The notes under the pieces: generated by a model
Seen by the model: only the letters and a program-made list of their open reading frames with translations
Told to the model about the DNA's origin: nothing
Database searches by the model: none
In this document: one piece after another, positions 1-7,422 of the stretch
Position numbering within the stretch: position 1 is the first letter of the stretch
Layout: every line of letters begins with the position of its first letter
Position numbers and translations under genes: made by a program
NCBI GenBank assembly: GCA_029264225.1
Contig: JARICB010000441.1
Location: 1 to 23,624, forward strand
From: Nocardioides sp.
GTDB lineage: Bacteria; Actinomycetota; Actinomycetes; Propionibacteriales; Nocardioidaceae
DNA length: 23,624 nt
Direction: 5' to 3'

Positions 1-187
1 CCGTGTGCTCGGCCGACAACTTCAACCGACCAGCGGCCCGGTCGACGATGTCGCGCGCGTCATCAGTAATCGCGGGGTCGACTCGTCCTTCGGCGTCGTC
101 GAGGGCCTGCTCGAGACCCTGCACACGGGTCCCGATGTCAGAGCTTCGCGAGACGAGCTTCTTGGCCCCCTCGAGCAAGGACGTCAT
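1..187 (-). CDS. Dynamin-like GTPase, N-terminal fragment (cut by window edge)
   Basis: Reading the minus strand from an ATG at 187 gives 62 codons that run off the window: a protein starting MTSLLEGAKKLVSRSS and reaching RLKLSAEHT. No stop is met. The ATG is preceded by a good Shine-Dalgarno (GAGGGAGA, about 5 nt upstream). The gene begins 36 nt after the stop of the complete GTPase gene 224-2008 on the same strand. Actinobacteria commonly carry two such P-loop GTPase genes side by side, and the second partner has a similar helical N-terminus ending in a segment like RL-L-AEHT just before its Walker A loop. The P-loop itself lies outside the window, so the GTPase assignment rests on position and on the style of the N-terminus. 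This is likely the second gene of a PrsW-GTPase-GTPase operon. Confidence 0.65.
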   Translation of the reverse strand, partial: MTSLLEGAKKLVSRSSDIGTRVQGLEQALDDAEGRVDPAITDDARDIVDRAAGRLKLSAEHT

Positions 188-223
188 GATCTCCCTCGAA
201 CTTCGGTGAGTGCAAAGGCCACC

Positions 224-2008
224 CTATGCGTCGTGGCTCTTCGATTCCTCATCAGCGCCGTGACTGCCCTTCGCTGCGAAGCGAAGGTCATCGACCCGGC
301 GCGATGCCGCGCGCAACTTCTCGGGCGCCTCGGGCGAGATCTCAAGGCGCCCGAGCAGGTCGAGATAACGCCGACGCTCGGCACCCATCAGCTCACTTAC
401 CTTGGCTTCGAGATTGCGACGCGCCCGCTCGGCCAGCGACCGGACGGCCTGGTCTCCGAAGACCGCCTCCAGCAACTTCTGACCCAACACGGCCGAGCCG
501 CCAGCGATGCCGGCCTCGGCACCGGTGACACCGGCGGTGTGGGCGAAGACCACGACCATCAACGCGACCGAGAGGCCGTTGACGCCGAAGGCGAGGAAGC
601 GCGCGGTGGAACGCTTGTCGGCGCCTTCGTTGCGAACCATTTCGAGCACGTCTGATTGCCAGTCGCGCACCACACGCTCGGCGCGCCGCCGGAAGTCGCG
701 GGAGGCCCGACCGAGGTCCTCCCCTGCCTCGCCGAGCAGGACCTGCCCCGGGGCAAGGGACTGCCAGGAGGCCTCGGCCCGCTCGGCGGCCGACTCCGCG
801 TGCTCGAGGATCAGCGTCTCCAGCCCCGACTCGACCGCGACGGTGACTCGCTCGGCCTGCTGGGGCTTGCCCTTCACTGCGTTGATCACCCGGTCGCGCA
901 GCCAACCGACGCGGGTCTCCAGCGATCGGAGCAGTTCGCCGGTGCCGACGAATTCCTGCCAGCGCGCGAGCACCTCGCCGCGAAGCAAAGTGCCGTCGGC
1001 GGAAGCCTCGGAAATCGAGTTCACGGCCTGGTCGTAGGCCTTGTTGGCGTCATCGCGCAGGCGACGTACGGCCTCAACCTGGTCGGTGGCGGCATCGGCA
1101 ACCGAATGTGAACGACGGGCGAGGGTGCGGATGGCCCCGTCAAGGGTCTGCTTGACCACCGCCGAGCGCGCTTCCGCATCCGCTGCGAGGGAGTCGAGCC
1201 ACGCACGAATCTCGGCGACGGACCCGGGCGGCAGCAGTCCGTCATCGTTGACCTCACCCTCGTTCACCGTGAAGAGCGGGGAGTCCTTCAGCCCACGGCT
1301 GGCAAGCATGCGGGCCAGGTGGGTCGAGATCGTCTCGATCGCCTCCGGCGGCGTGCGGTCGAGCACGATCGCAACGGCGGCCGACCGATCGGCGGCCTTG
1401 CGCAAGAACTCCCACGGCACCTGGTCGGCGTAGCGGGCCGCCGAGGTGACGAACAGCCAGAGGTCGGCAGCTGCGAGCAGTTGCGCGGCCAGCGTGCGGT
1501 TGCGCTCCTCGACCGAGTCGATGTCGGGGGCGTCGAGGATCGCCAGACCGCTCGGCACCGCGTCGGAAGCCACCAGCTGAAGCGCCTGGGGGTCGTCGGT
1601 CGTGCGACTCACCCGCTCCAGCTCGGGCAGCAGTCGATCCTGCCCGAACCACTGCGCGTCGGCCGGATTGTGGACCAGCACCGGCGACCTCGTGGTGGGC
1701 CGCAGCACACCGGGCTGCGTGACCCTGGAACCGACCAGTGAGTTGACCAGCGTCGACTTTCCTGCACCGGTCGAGCCGCCGACGACGGTCAGCAGTGGCG
1801 CCTCGATCGTCATCAGTCGAGGGATGACGTAGTCCTCGAGCTGGTCGACCATCTCGCGCTGAGCGATTCGCTGCTCGGTGGCGCTCGGCACCTCGAGCGG
1901 TAGCCGTACCTCCTGCAGGGCGGCGCGCATGCGCAGCAGGGCCGTCAGCATCTGGGTGCTCTCGGCGTTGGGGCGACCGCCGTCCGGGGTTCCCTCGATC
2001 TCAGTCAT
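224..2008 (-). CDS. Dynamin-like P-loop GTPase with C-terminal membrane hairpin
   Basis: A 594-residue protein. After a helical N-terminus (about 1-65) comes a clear G1/Walker A loop, G78-STGA-GKS85, inside VVGGSTGAGKSTLVNSL. A G2-like TT lies at 105-106 and a G3-like LDAPDID at 158-164 (the usual DxPG is altered). No NKxD G4 motif is visible; the corresponding strand ends in VLDRTP (215-220). A long charged helical region (about 280-465) with coiled-coil character leads to a hydrophobic hairpin (about 469-510), followed by another helical segment and an acidic tail. This is the layout of bacterial dynamin-like proteins that bind and remodel membranes; similar tandem genes in Streptomyces (DynA/DynB) act at sporulation septa. 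Database names such as 'ABC transporter' for this family come only from the P-loop. It starts 18 nt after the PrsW-like gene and precedes a second GTPase gene, so it is probably co-transcribed with both. The exact cellular role is inferred. Confidence 0.85.
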   Translation of the reverse strand: MTEIEGTPDGGRPNAESTQMLTALLRMRAALQEVRLPLEVPSATEQRIAQREMVDQLEDYVIPRLMTIEAPLLTVVGGSTGAGKSTLVNSLVGSRVTQPGVLRPTTRSPVLVHNPADAQWFGQDRLLPELERVSRTTDDPQALQLVASDAVPSGLAILDAPDIDSVEERNRTLAAQLLAAADLWLFVTSAARYADQVPWEFLRKAADRSAAVAIVLDRTPPEAIETISTHLARMLASRGLKDSPLFTVNEGEVNDDGLLPPGSVAEIRAWLDSLAADAEARSAVVKQTLDGAIRTLARRSHSVADAATDQVEAVRRLRDDANKAYDQAVNSISEASADGTLLRGEVLARWQEFVGTGELLRSLETRVGWLRDRVINAVKGKPQQAERVTVAVESGLETLILEHAESAAERAEASWQSLAPGQVLLGEAGEDLGRASRDFRRRAERVVRDWQSDVLEMVRNEGADKRSTARFLAFGVNGLSVALMVVVFAHTAGVTGAEAGIAGGSAVLGQKLLEAVFGDQAVRSLAERARRNLEAKVSELMGAERRRYLDLLGRLEISPEAPEKLRAASRRVDDLRFAAKGSHGADEESKSHDA

Positions 2009-2026
2009 GGGCGCAGAACGCTCCGT

Positions 2027-3145
2027 TCATCGGGTGGGGACCAGTTGTCCGGGAAAGGAGATGCGGGGTCGAACGGCATTGAGCACCTGCACATGCTCGT
2101 GGCCCCGTTGGGCGAAGTCAGCCGGCGCTGTTCCGCGCAGGTAGCGGTGATGGAGGTAGCCCAGCTCGATGGCTGCCCCCTGATATTCGCGCATCGCCCG
2201 CTCACCGGGGATCCCTGCAACCTGCTTGGCATGGATGCGAGCCCGTCGCCTCGCCGGGAGGTCGACCAGCCAGGGAATATCGGTCGCAGGTAGCAGCCCG
2301 CGGTCCGCCGCGTCGTTGAGGGCGGCGGCCATCAGACCCCGCTCGGAGTGTCGCCGATACAGGGCGAAGGCGGTAAGTCCGAGGAACGCGGGGAACATCA
2401 TCGTTGCGTAGGTAAGGAAGAAGTTCTCCGTGCCACCCAGGGTCGAGGCGTTCCAGAGCGAGTGGGCGAGCACCGCCAGCGCGTAGCCACCGATCGGTGC
2501 CAGGAAGCGCACCGTGGCGACGCGAGAGGTGACCGCGAGACCGATCCCGATCCCGATGAAGGCCGTGAACAGCGGATGGGCGAACGGGCTCAACAGGCAC
2601 CGGACGATGAAGGTCCCGGTCAGCGCCTCGGTCCCACCTGGCCCGAAGCCGTCGGTGCCGTTGTAGGCCGCCGCCAGGTAGAGCAGGTTCTCGGTGAACG
2701 CGAAGCCGATCCCGACCATCCCGGCGTACACGATGCCGTCGAGCACGCCATCGAGCTCGTGGCGTCGCCACCACAGCAACAGCAGTAGGAACGCACCCTT
2801 CGTGGCTTCCTCGGTCACCGGCGCCACGAACGCCAGGCTGGCATCGTCGGAGGCTCCGCCCACCACGCCGATACCTTGGAAGACCAGCGCTGCCGCCGTC
2901 GCCACGAAGGCGCCCCAGAGCAGCCCCGCCATCAGCAGTGACCGCGGCTCAGGCTCGTAGCGGTCGAGCCACATAAAGCAGCCGACCAGCGGCCCTACGG
3001 GCAAGGCAGCCAAAAGTGCCGCCATCACCAACGAACCAGGACCGCCCGACAAGGCGATGATCAGGGCCATCACCAGGGCACCGATCAGCACCAGCGCCGT
3101 CACCACGATGGTGAAGGCGACACTGTCACGACGGCGTCTGGGCAT
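2027..3145 (-). CDS. PrsW-family intramembrane metalloprotease
   Basis: A 372-residue polytopic membrane protein with the PrsW signature set: WLDRYEPEP (59-67) after the first two membrane segments, the catalytic TEEATK (111-116) at a membrane helix, FAFTENLLY (148-156), and histidines in SPFAHPLF (190) and AHSLWNAS (228). These acidic and His residues are the proposed zinc/catalytic ligands of this glutamic/metallo intramembrane protease family. In Bacillus, PrsW cleaves the anti-sigma factor RsiW; no anti-sigma gene is seen here. A soluble basic tail of about 110 residues follows the last membrane span. The start is set at ATG 3145 because TAGGCT (3153-3158) lies 7 nt upstream, giving a leaderless promoter. 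A longer open frame up to 3256 would run into the divergent peptidase gene. It is first in a likely operon with two dynamin-like GTPases. Confidence 0.87.
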   Translation of the reverse strand: MPRRRRDSVAFTIVVTALVLIGALVMALIIALSGGPGSLVMAALLAALPVGPLVGCFMWLDRYEPEPRSLLMAGLLWGAFVATAAALVFQGIGVVGGASDDASLAFVAPVTEEATKGAFLLLLLWWRRHELDGVLDGIVYAGMVGIGFAFTENLLYLAAAYNGTDGFGPGGTEALTGTFIVRCLLSPFAHPLFTAFIGIGIGLAVTSRVATVRFLAPIGGYALAVLAHSLWNASTLGGTENFFLTYATMMFPAFLGLTAFALYRRHSERGLMAAALNDAADRGLLPATDIPWLVDLPARRRARIHAKQVAGIPGERAMREYQGAAIELGYLHHRYLRGTAPADFAQRGHEHVQVLNAVRPRISFPGQLVPTR

Positions 3146-3152
3146 GGTCGGA

Positions 3153-3158
3153 AGCCTA
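3153..3158 (-). promoter_or_regulatory. Leaderless -10 element for the PrsW-like gene
   Basis: On the minus strand TAGGCT matches the actinobacterial -10 consensus TANNNT. It ends 7 nt before the ATG at 3145, so transcription would begin at or beside the start codon. No Shine-Dalgarno is seen, which fits a leaderless mRNA. Confidence 0.55.
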
Positions 3159-3194
3159 GCCGGATTGCAGCCCAGCGCTCCCCCGCCCCCGGCG

Positions 3195-3200
3195 TAGAGT
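3195..3200 (+). promoter_or_regulatory. Leaderless -10 element for the M24 peptidase gene
   Basis: TAGAGT ends 7 nt before GTG 3208. It overlaps two other possible starts (GTG 3199, ATG 3202), which argues that 3208 is the real one. It is divergent from the PrsW promoter, with both promoters inside a 62-nt gap. Confidence 0.55.
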
Positions 3201-3207
3201 GATGGGC

Positions 3208-4581
3208 GTGAACGAGCAGACGACGCCGGAAGCCCCCGAGCCCAAGACCGAGTCACACGACCCCGCCGTGCCTGCGGCCTACGCCGCGTTCATGCGCACC
3301 GGATGGGGCGAGCGCACGCTCGACCTCCCCGTTCATCCGGTTGCCGACTACGCCGAAGCGCGCCGGGCCACCCTGGCAGCGACCTTCCCGGGCGAACGAC
3401 TGGTGCTGCCGGCGGGCACCTTCAAGGTGCGCTCCAACGACACCGACTACCGCTTCCGCTCCGACACCGCCCACACCTATTTCTGCGGGAACCAGACCAG
3501 TGACGCAGTGCTGGTCATCGAGGACGGCGACTCTGTTCTCTATGCCCGCCCGCGAGCGGCTCGCGACACCGACGAGTTCTTCCGCGACCGGCAGTACGGC
3601 GAGTTGTGGGCCGGGCGGCGTCCCTCCCTTCAGGAGATCTCGGATTCGCTCGGACTCGAGGTCCGTCACATCGCCGACCTGCCCTCCTTCGGCGACGACC
3701 GCAAGACCCGCGACCTCACGACCGACGCAGACCTTGCCCGGGTCGCCTCCGAGTTGCGGTTGATCAAGGACGAGTGGGAGGTCGCCGAACTGCAGGAGGC
3801 CTGCGACATCACCACCTTGGGCTTCGAGGACTCGGTGCGCGAGTGGGAACGGGTCCGCGAGTTCGGTGAGCGTTGGATCGAAGGCACCTTCTTCCGCCGC
3901 GCTCGGGCGATGGGCAACGACATCGGCTACGACTCCATCGTCGGCGGCGGCTCGCACGCGACCACGCTGCACTGGACCGAGAACACCGGGCCCATCACGC
4001 CGGGCTCCTTGGTGCTGCTCGACATGGGGGTCGAAGGCCGCAACCTCTACACCGCAGATGTCACCCGCACCCTCCCGGTCGACGGCACCTTCACCCCGCT
4101 CCAACGCGACCTCTACGACCTGGTCTTCGCCGCGCAGCAGTCGGGTATCGAGGCCGTACGCCCCGGCGCCCCGATCCTGGGAGCCCACCACGCGGCCATG
4201 GAGGTGTTGGCCCATGGATTGTCCGACCTCGGGCTGCTCCCCGTGAGCGCGGAGGAGTCACTCGATCCGGAGTCCAAGCTCTACGCGCGCTGGACCCTGC
4301 ACGGCACCTCGCACATGCTCGGTATGGACGTCCACGACTGCGGCCGGGCCTCGGCCGACGTCTACCCGAAGGGCGACCTCGTCGAGGGCATGGTGCTCAC
4401 CGTCGAGCCGGGGCTCTACTTCCAGGAGGACGATCTGCTCGTCCCCGAAGAGCTGCGCGGGATCGGCATCCGGATCGAGGACGACCTCCTCGTCACCGCC
4501 GACGGTTACCGGAACCTCTCGGCCGCCCTGCCTCGCACCTCCTCCGCTGTGGAGGAGTGGATGGGCTCCCTGTCCGGCTGA
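3208..4581 (+). CDS. M24-family metallopeptidase (Xaa-Pro aminopeptidase, PepP-like)
   Basis: A 457-residue protein with an N-terminal creatinase-like domain (about 25-180) and a C-terminal pita-bread M24 domain. The five metal ligands of the family can be placed: D272 in LLDMGVEGRN, D284 in YTADVTR, H369 in LHGTSHMLGMDVHD, E400 in TVEPGLYF and E424 in GIRIEDDLLVT. The histidine-rich HGxSHxLGxDVHD motif is typical of aminopeptidase P, which removes an N-terminal residue ahead of proline using two Mn ions. Length matches the family. The start at GTG 3208 is chosen from the leaderless -10 at 3195-3200; GTG 3199 and ATG 3202 are alternatives adding 2-3 residues. The rRNA methyltransferase gene begins 2 nt after the stop, so the two are probably co-transcribed. 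Confidence 0.92.
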   Translation: MNEQTTPEAPEPKTESHDPAVPAAYAAFMRTGWGERTLDLPVHPVADYAEARRATLAATFPGERLVLPAGTFKVRSNDTDYRFRSDTAHTYFCGNQTSDAVLVIEDGDSVLYARPRAARDTDEFFRDRQYGELWAGRRPSLQEISDSLGLEVRHIADLPSFGDDRKTRDLTTDADLARVASELRLIKDEWEVAELQEACDITTLGFEDSVREWERVREFGERWIEGTFFRRARAMGNDIGYDSIVGGGSHATTLHWTENTGPITPGSLVLLDMGVEGRNLYTADVTRTLPVDGTFTPLQRDLYDLVFAAQQSGIEAVRPGAPILGAHHAAMEVLAHGLSDLGLLPVSAEESLDPESKLYARWTLHGTSHMLGMDVHDCGRASADVYPKGDLVEGMVLTVEPGLYFQEDDLLVPEELRGIGIRIEDDLLVTADGYRNLSAALPRTSSAVEEWMGSLSG

Positions 4582-4583
4582 TC

Positions 4584-5687
4584 GTGGACTGTCACCATTT
4601 CGACGCCGATCGCTGTCGCTCCTGCACGCTGCTGGAGATCCCGCGTGCGCGGCAACTCCACGACAAGCAGGCACACGCCCGGGCGCTTGTTCCTGCACCG
4701 ACGTGGCTGCCGACGATCGCCGGCCCCGACGCGGAGTTCCGCAACAAGGCCAAGATGGTCGTCGGCGGCACCGTGGAGACACCCACACTGGGCATCCTCG
4801 ACTCCTCCCATGTCGGAGTCGATCTGCGCGATTGCGCGTTGCACACCCCCGGCCTGAGTGCCGCTCTGAGGGTGGTAGCTGCCTTCATCACCCGCGCCGC
4901 GCTGACGCCGTACGACGTCACTCAGCGTCGCGGGGAGCTCAAGCACGTGCTGCTGACCGAGTCACCCGAGCACGAGTTGATGCTGCGGCTAGTGGTGCGT
5001 TCGCGAGCCGACGAGACTCGGATTCGCAAGCATCTGCCCTGGCTGCTCGCCGAACTACCGACGCTGCGGGTCGTGTCACTCAATGTGCAGCCCGCGCACG
5101 CGGCCGTGCTCGAGGGCGACCGCGAGATCGTCCTCACCGAAGCGGCGGCGCTGCCGATGCGGCTCGACGAGGTGTCGTTGTCGTTGCGACCCCAGTCGTT
5201 CTTCCAGACCAACACGTTCGTCGCCGACGCGCTCTACGCTCAGGCGCGGGAGTGGGCGGCCGGGCTGTCCGCAGCGCGCAACGTCTGGGATCTCTACTGC
5301 GGTGTCGGCGGCTTCGCCCTGGCCTGTACGTCGCCGGGCCGCACGATCACGGGCGTCGAACTCTCGACCGAGGCCGTCGCCGCCGCATCCGCGACCGCCC
5401 CTCCCGGTGTCACCTTCGTGGCCGGTGACGCGACGACGTGGGCGCGCGAGCAGCCCGCCGCTCCCGATCTGGTGATCGTGAACCCGCCGCGGCGTGGCAT
5501 GGGCGCCGACCTGGCCGATTGGCTGGAGTCCTCCGGCGTCGCACACGTCATCTACTCCTCGTGCAACGCCGAGTCGCTCGCCCTCGACCTGGCACGGATG
5601 CCCGGCCTGCGGCCGGTGGAGGCTCGGGTGCTCGACATGTTCCCGCACACGACGCACTACGAAGTGCTCGTCCTGTTGTCACGCTGA
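4584..5687 (+). CDS. rlmC: 23S rRNA uracil-C5 methyltransferase, RlmC/RumB type
   Basis: A 367-residue member of the TrmA/RlmC/RlmD family, which methylates C5 of a uridine (U747 of 23S rRNA for E. coli RlmC) using S-adenosylmethionine. The N-terminus MDCHHFDADRCRSC closely follows E. coli RlmC and supplies three cysteines (C3, C11, C14). With C84 in VDLRDCALH they form the expected 4Fe-4S ligand set. The C-terminal half holds SAM motif I DLYCGVGG (236-243), NPPRRG (300-305), the catalytic cysteine C327 in IYSSCN and the base E360 in THYE. The GTG start at 4584 is chosen because it gives the RlmC N-terminus; the frame is open far upstream but that part only shadows the peptidase gene. Placed 2 nt after the peptidase stop. 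RlmC rather than TrmA is inferred from the four-Cys layout and the absence of a TRAM domain. Confidence 0.88.
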   Translation: MDCHHFDADRCRSCTLLEIPRARQLHDKQAHARALVPAPTWLPTIAGPDAEFRNKAKMVVGGTVETPTLGILDSSHVGVDLRDCALHTPGLSAALRVVAAFITRAALTPYDVTQRRGELKHVLLTESPEHELMLRLVVRSRADETRIRKHLPWLLAELPTLRVVSLNVQPAHAAVLEGDREIVLTEAAALPMRLDEVSLSLRPQSFFQTNTFVADALYAQAREWAAGLSAARNVWDLYCGVGGFALACTSPGRTITGVELSTEAVAAASATAPPGVTFVAGDATTWAREQPAAPDLVIVNPPRRGMGADLADWLESSGVAHVIYSSCNAESLALDLARMPGLRPVEARVLDMFPHTTHYEVLVLLSR

Positions 5688-5718
5688 GCGAAGCCACCCG
5701 AACCTCTTCCCGATCCAT

Positions 5719-5734
5719 TCGAACAGGTGTACGA
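5719..5734 (+). promoter_or_regulatory. Putative SOS box (LexA operator) overlapping a -10 element
   Basis: TCGAACAGGTGTACGA differs by one base from the mycobacterial/Gram-positive LexA box TCGAAC-N4-GTTCGA (GTA instead of GTT). The TACGAT at 5730-5735 inside it is a good TANNNT -10 hexamer, so bound LexA would block the promoter. The downstream gene is DUF222/HNH, and 13E12-type relatives in M. tuberculosis are known members of the LexA regulon. The site is inferred from sequence and gene context. Confidence 0.6.
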
Positions 5735-5856
5735 TTGCCGTAGGCAACCAGCTCCTGAGAAGAGCTGAGAGACACGCATAGAACCGGAAGTGCCCCGGAC
5801 GTCATTTGACTCACCGCGTGTCGCACTGGCGCAGCCCGACGATGCCTCGGGGAACC

Positions 5857-5882
5857 CACCGCTTTGCACAGCGCTCCGGTGG
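5857..5882 (+). other. Inverted repeat in the leader of the DUF222/HNH gene
   Basis: CCACCG and CGGTGG flank 15 nt that themselves contain the palindrome AGCGCT. The hairpin lies about 20 nt before the Shine-Dalgarno GGAGG (5905-5909). A smaller stem-loop (AGCTC/GAGCT) lies near 5750-5767. If transcription starts near 5742 the leader is about 170 nt and could fold. No known riboswitch class is recognised. Confidence 0.35.
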
Positions 5883-5914
5883 TGACCATCCCCAGCGTGC
5901 GATCGGAGGCCCTC

Positions 5915-7150
5915 ATGACCAGTGCACAACTGGTCCGCGAATGCGGGCAGACGATCGCGTCCGCGCTCGACACGGTCGAGTCAGTCGAGTTCTGTTACCT
6001 CTCGCCGGCCGAGAAGGCCGAGAGCCTGACCATGCTCGCGCGACTCCAGGCGCGCGTCGAGGCGACGACGTTGCGGCTACTGGCCGTGGCCGACGACGTC
6101 GCCGAGGAGCACGGATCCCGAGACGTGGGCGCCTGGCTGCAACACGCCCTACACCTCGATCGCGCGGAAGCGCGGCGGGCGATGAACCTGGCACGCAGCC
6201 TCGACCGGCACTGGAGCGCGGTGGCGTGCGCGCATCGCGCCGGCGTCATGACCACGGCCCAGGCGGCGACGATCGTCCGAGCACTCGACGACCTTCCCGA
6301 CGACCTCGAACCCGATCTCATGACCAGGGCCGAGCAGGCGTTGATCTCTCATGCCATCGAGTTCGCCCCCAAGGAACTGCGCTGCCTCGGCCGCCGAATC
6401 CTCGACGTACTCGCCCCCGAGATCGGCGAGGAGCAGGAACGCAGGCGCCTGGCGGACGGAGAGCTGCACGCCCGCAAGAAGACCAGCCTGACCACGCACA
6501 CCCACGGCGATGGCACCACCACGATCAAGATCCGCGTGCCCGACAGCGCCGCCGACCGCCTCACTACCTACCTCCACGCCTGGACCAACCCGCGCCGCCC
6601 CGATGGCACTCCCGGCCGCACCGACGCGATGAGCGAAGCGCCCTACGCCACGCGGCTCGGGCATGCCTTCTGCGCGCTGCTCGAACACCTCGACCCTGCC
6701 GACCTCCCGACCCACGGTGGCACCGCGACGACCGTGGTCGTCACTCTGCCGCTCGATCGGCTGCTTGACGGTCTGGGGGTCGCGGTGAGCGGCACCGATG
6801 GTCGCCTCAGCGCCAGCGAGGTGCGTCGCTTGGCCTGCACTGCCAACATCGTCCCCGTCGTGCTCGGCGCGAAGTCCGAGGTCCTCGACGTGGGACGAGC
6901 CCGTCGGCTGTTCACCACCGCGCAGCGTCGGGCCCTCGCGGTGCGCGACCAGCGCTGCCGAGCCGACGGGTGCGACATGCCCGCCGCCTGGTCCGAAGCG
7001 CACCACCTGCACCCCTGGAGTCGCGGTGGCGTGACCGACCTCGACAACGCCCTGCTGCTCTGCAGCCATCACCACCATCGTGCCCACGACGACCGTTACC
7101 TGCACGACCGACTCCCCAACGGCGACCTCAGGTTCCATCTGAGGCGGTAG
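5915..7150 (+). CDS. DUF222 domain / HNH endonuclease (13E12-repeat family)
   Basis: A 411-residue protein made of an alpha-helical DUF222 domain (about 15-320) and a C-terminal HNH nuclease module. The module has C348 and C353 in DQRCRADGCD, the core histidines in AHHLHPW (363-366), GG-T-DN (N378) and C383 followed by HHHH (385-388) and H391. This is a complete zinc-bound HNH fold that should cut DNA, although no target is known for the family. Genes of this family occur in many copies in actinobacterial genomes. The ATG at 5915 is chosen because GGAGG (5905-5909) sits 5 nt upstream; an earlier in-frame ATG at 5864 lacks a ribosome site. It is transcribed alone, about 180 nt behind a candidate SOS box, suggesting DNA-damage induction. 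Its biological job (repair, recombination or a parasitic role) is unknown. Confidence 0.9.
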   Translation: MTSAQLVRECGQTIASALDTVESVEFCYLSPAEKAESLTMLARLQARVEATTLRLLAVADDVAEEHGSRDVGAWLQHALHLDRAEARRAMNLARSLDRHWSAVACAHRAGVMTTAQAATIVRALDDLPDDLEPDLMTRAEQALISHAIEFAPKELRCLGRRILDVLAPEIGEEQERRRLADGELHARKKTSLTTHTHGDGTTTIKIRVPDSAADRLTTYLHAWTNPRRPDGTPGRTDAMSEAPYATRLGHAFCALLEHLDPADLPTHGGTATTVVVTLPLDRLLDGLGVAVSGTDGRLSASEVRRLACTANIVPVVLGAKSEVLDVGRARRLFTTAQRRALAVRDQRCRADGCDMPAAWSEAHHLHPWSRGGVTDLDNALLLCSHHHHRAHDDRYLHDRLPNGDLRFHLRR

Positions 7151-7422
7151 AAGCCGGGCCCAGGGCGAAGTCGGAGTGACGGACATCTCACCCGAAGAAT
7201 GGAATGTTGCACGGCTCCACACGTTGCACCAAGTGTGCTGACACCGGTGACCGTAGGAGAGACGCTGACGCGTCGACTCTTCGTGGACCTGTTGCGCACG
7301 CAGAGCACTCTGTGTTGCTCCTGACTCCGATCGGCTGACCCAGGCTCCACGGCCCCGTCGTGCCGACTCCGCTCCCCACCGAGTCGACTGCCGCATTGCC
7401 GCGTCAGCACCAAAGGAATCTC

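Noticed and set aside
3146..3256. N-terminal extension of the PrsW-like protein to 3256
   Set aside because: It would overlap the divergent peptidase gene and its promoter, and the leaderless -10 points to ATG 3145.
3873..4583. Upstream extension of the RlmC frame through the peptidase gene
   Set aside because: The translation is Arg/Pro/His-rich shadow of the M24 gene; the RlmC-like N-terminus begins at GTG 4584.
5750..5790. GCTGAGAG motif reminiscent of a TPP riboswitch
   Set aside because: The other conserved TPP parts are absent and the downstream gene is a nuclease, not a thiamine gene.
6149..7396. A 415-codon minus-strand frame opposite the DUF222/HNH gene
   Set aside because: Low-complexity Gly/Val/Glu-rich translation without motifs; the plus strand carries an intact HNH site.
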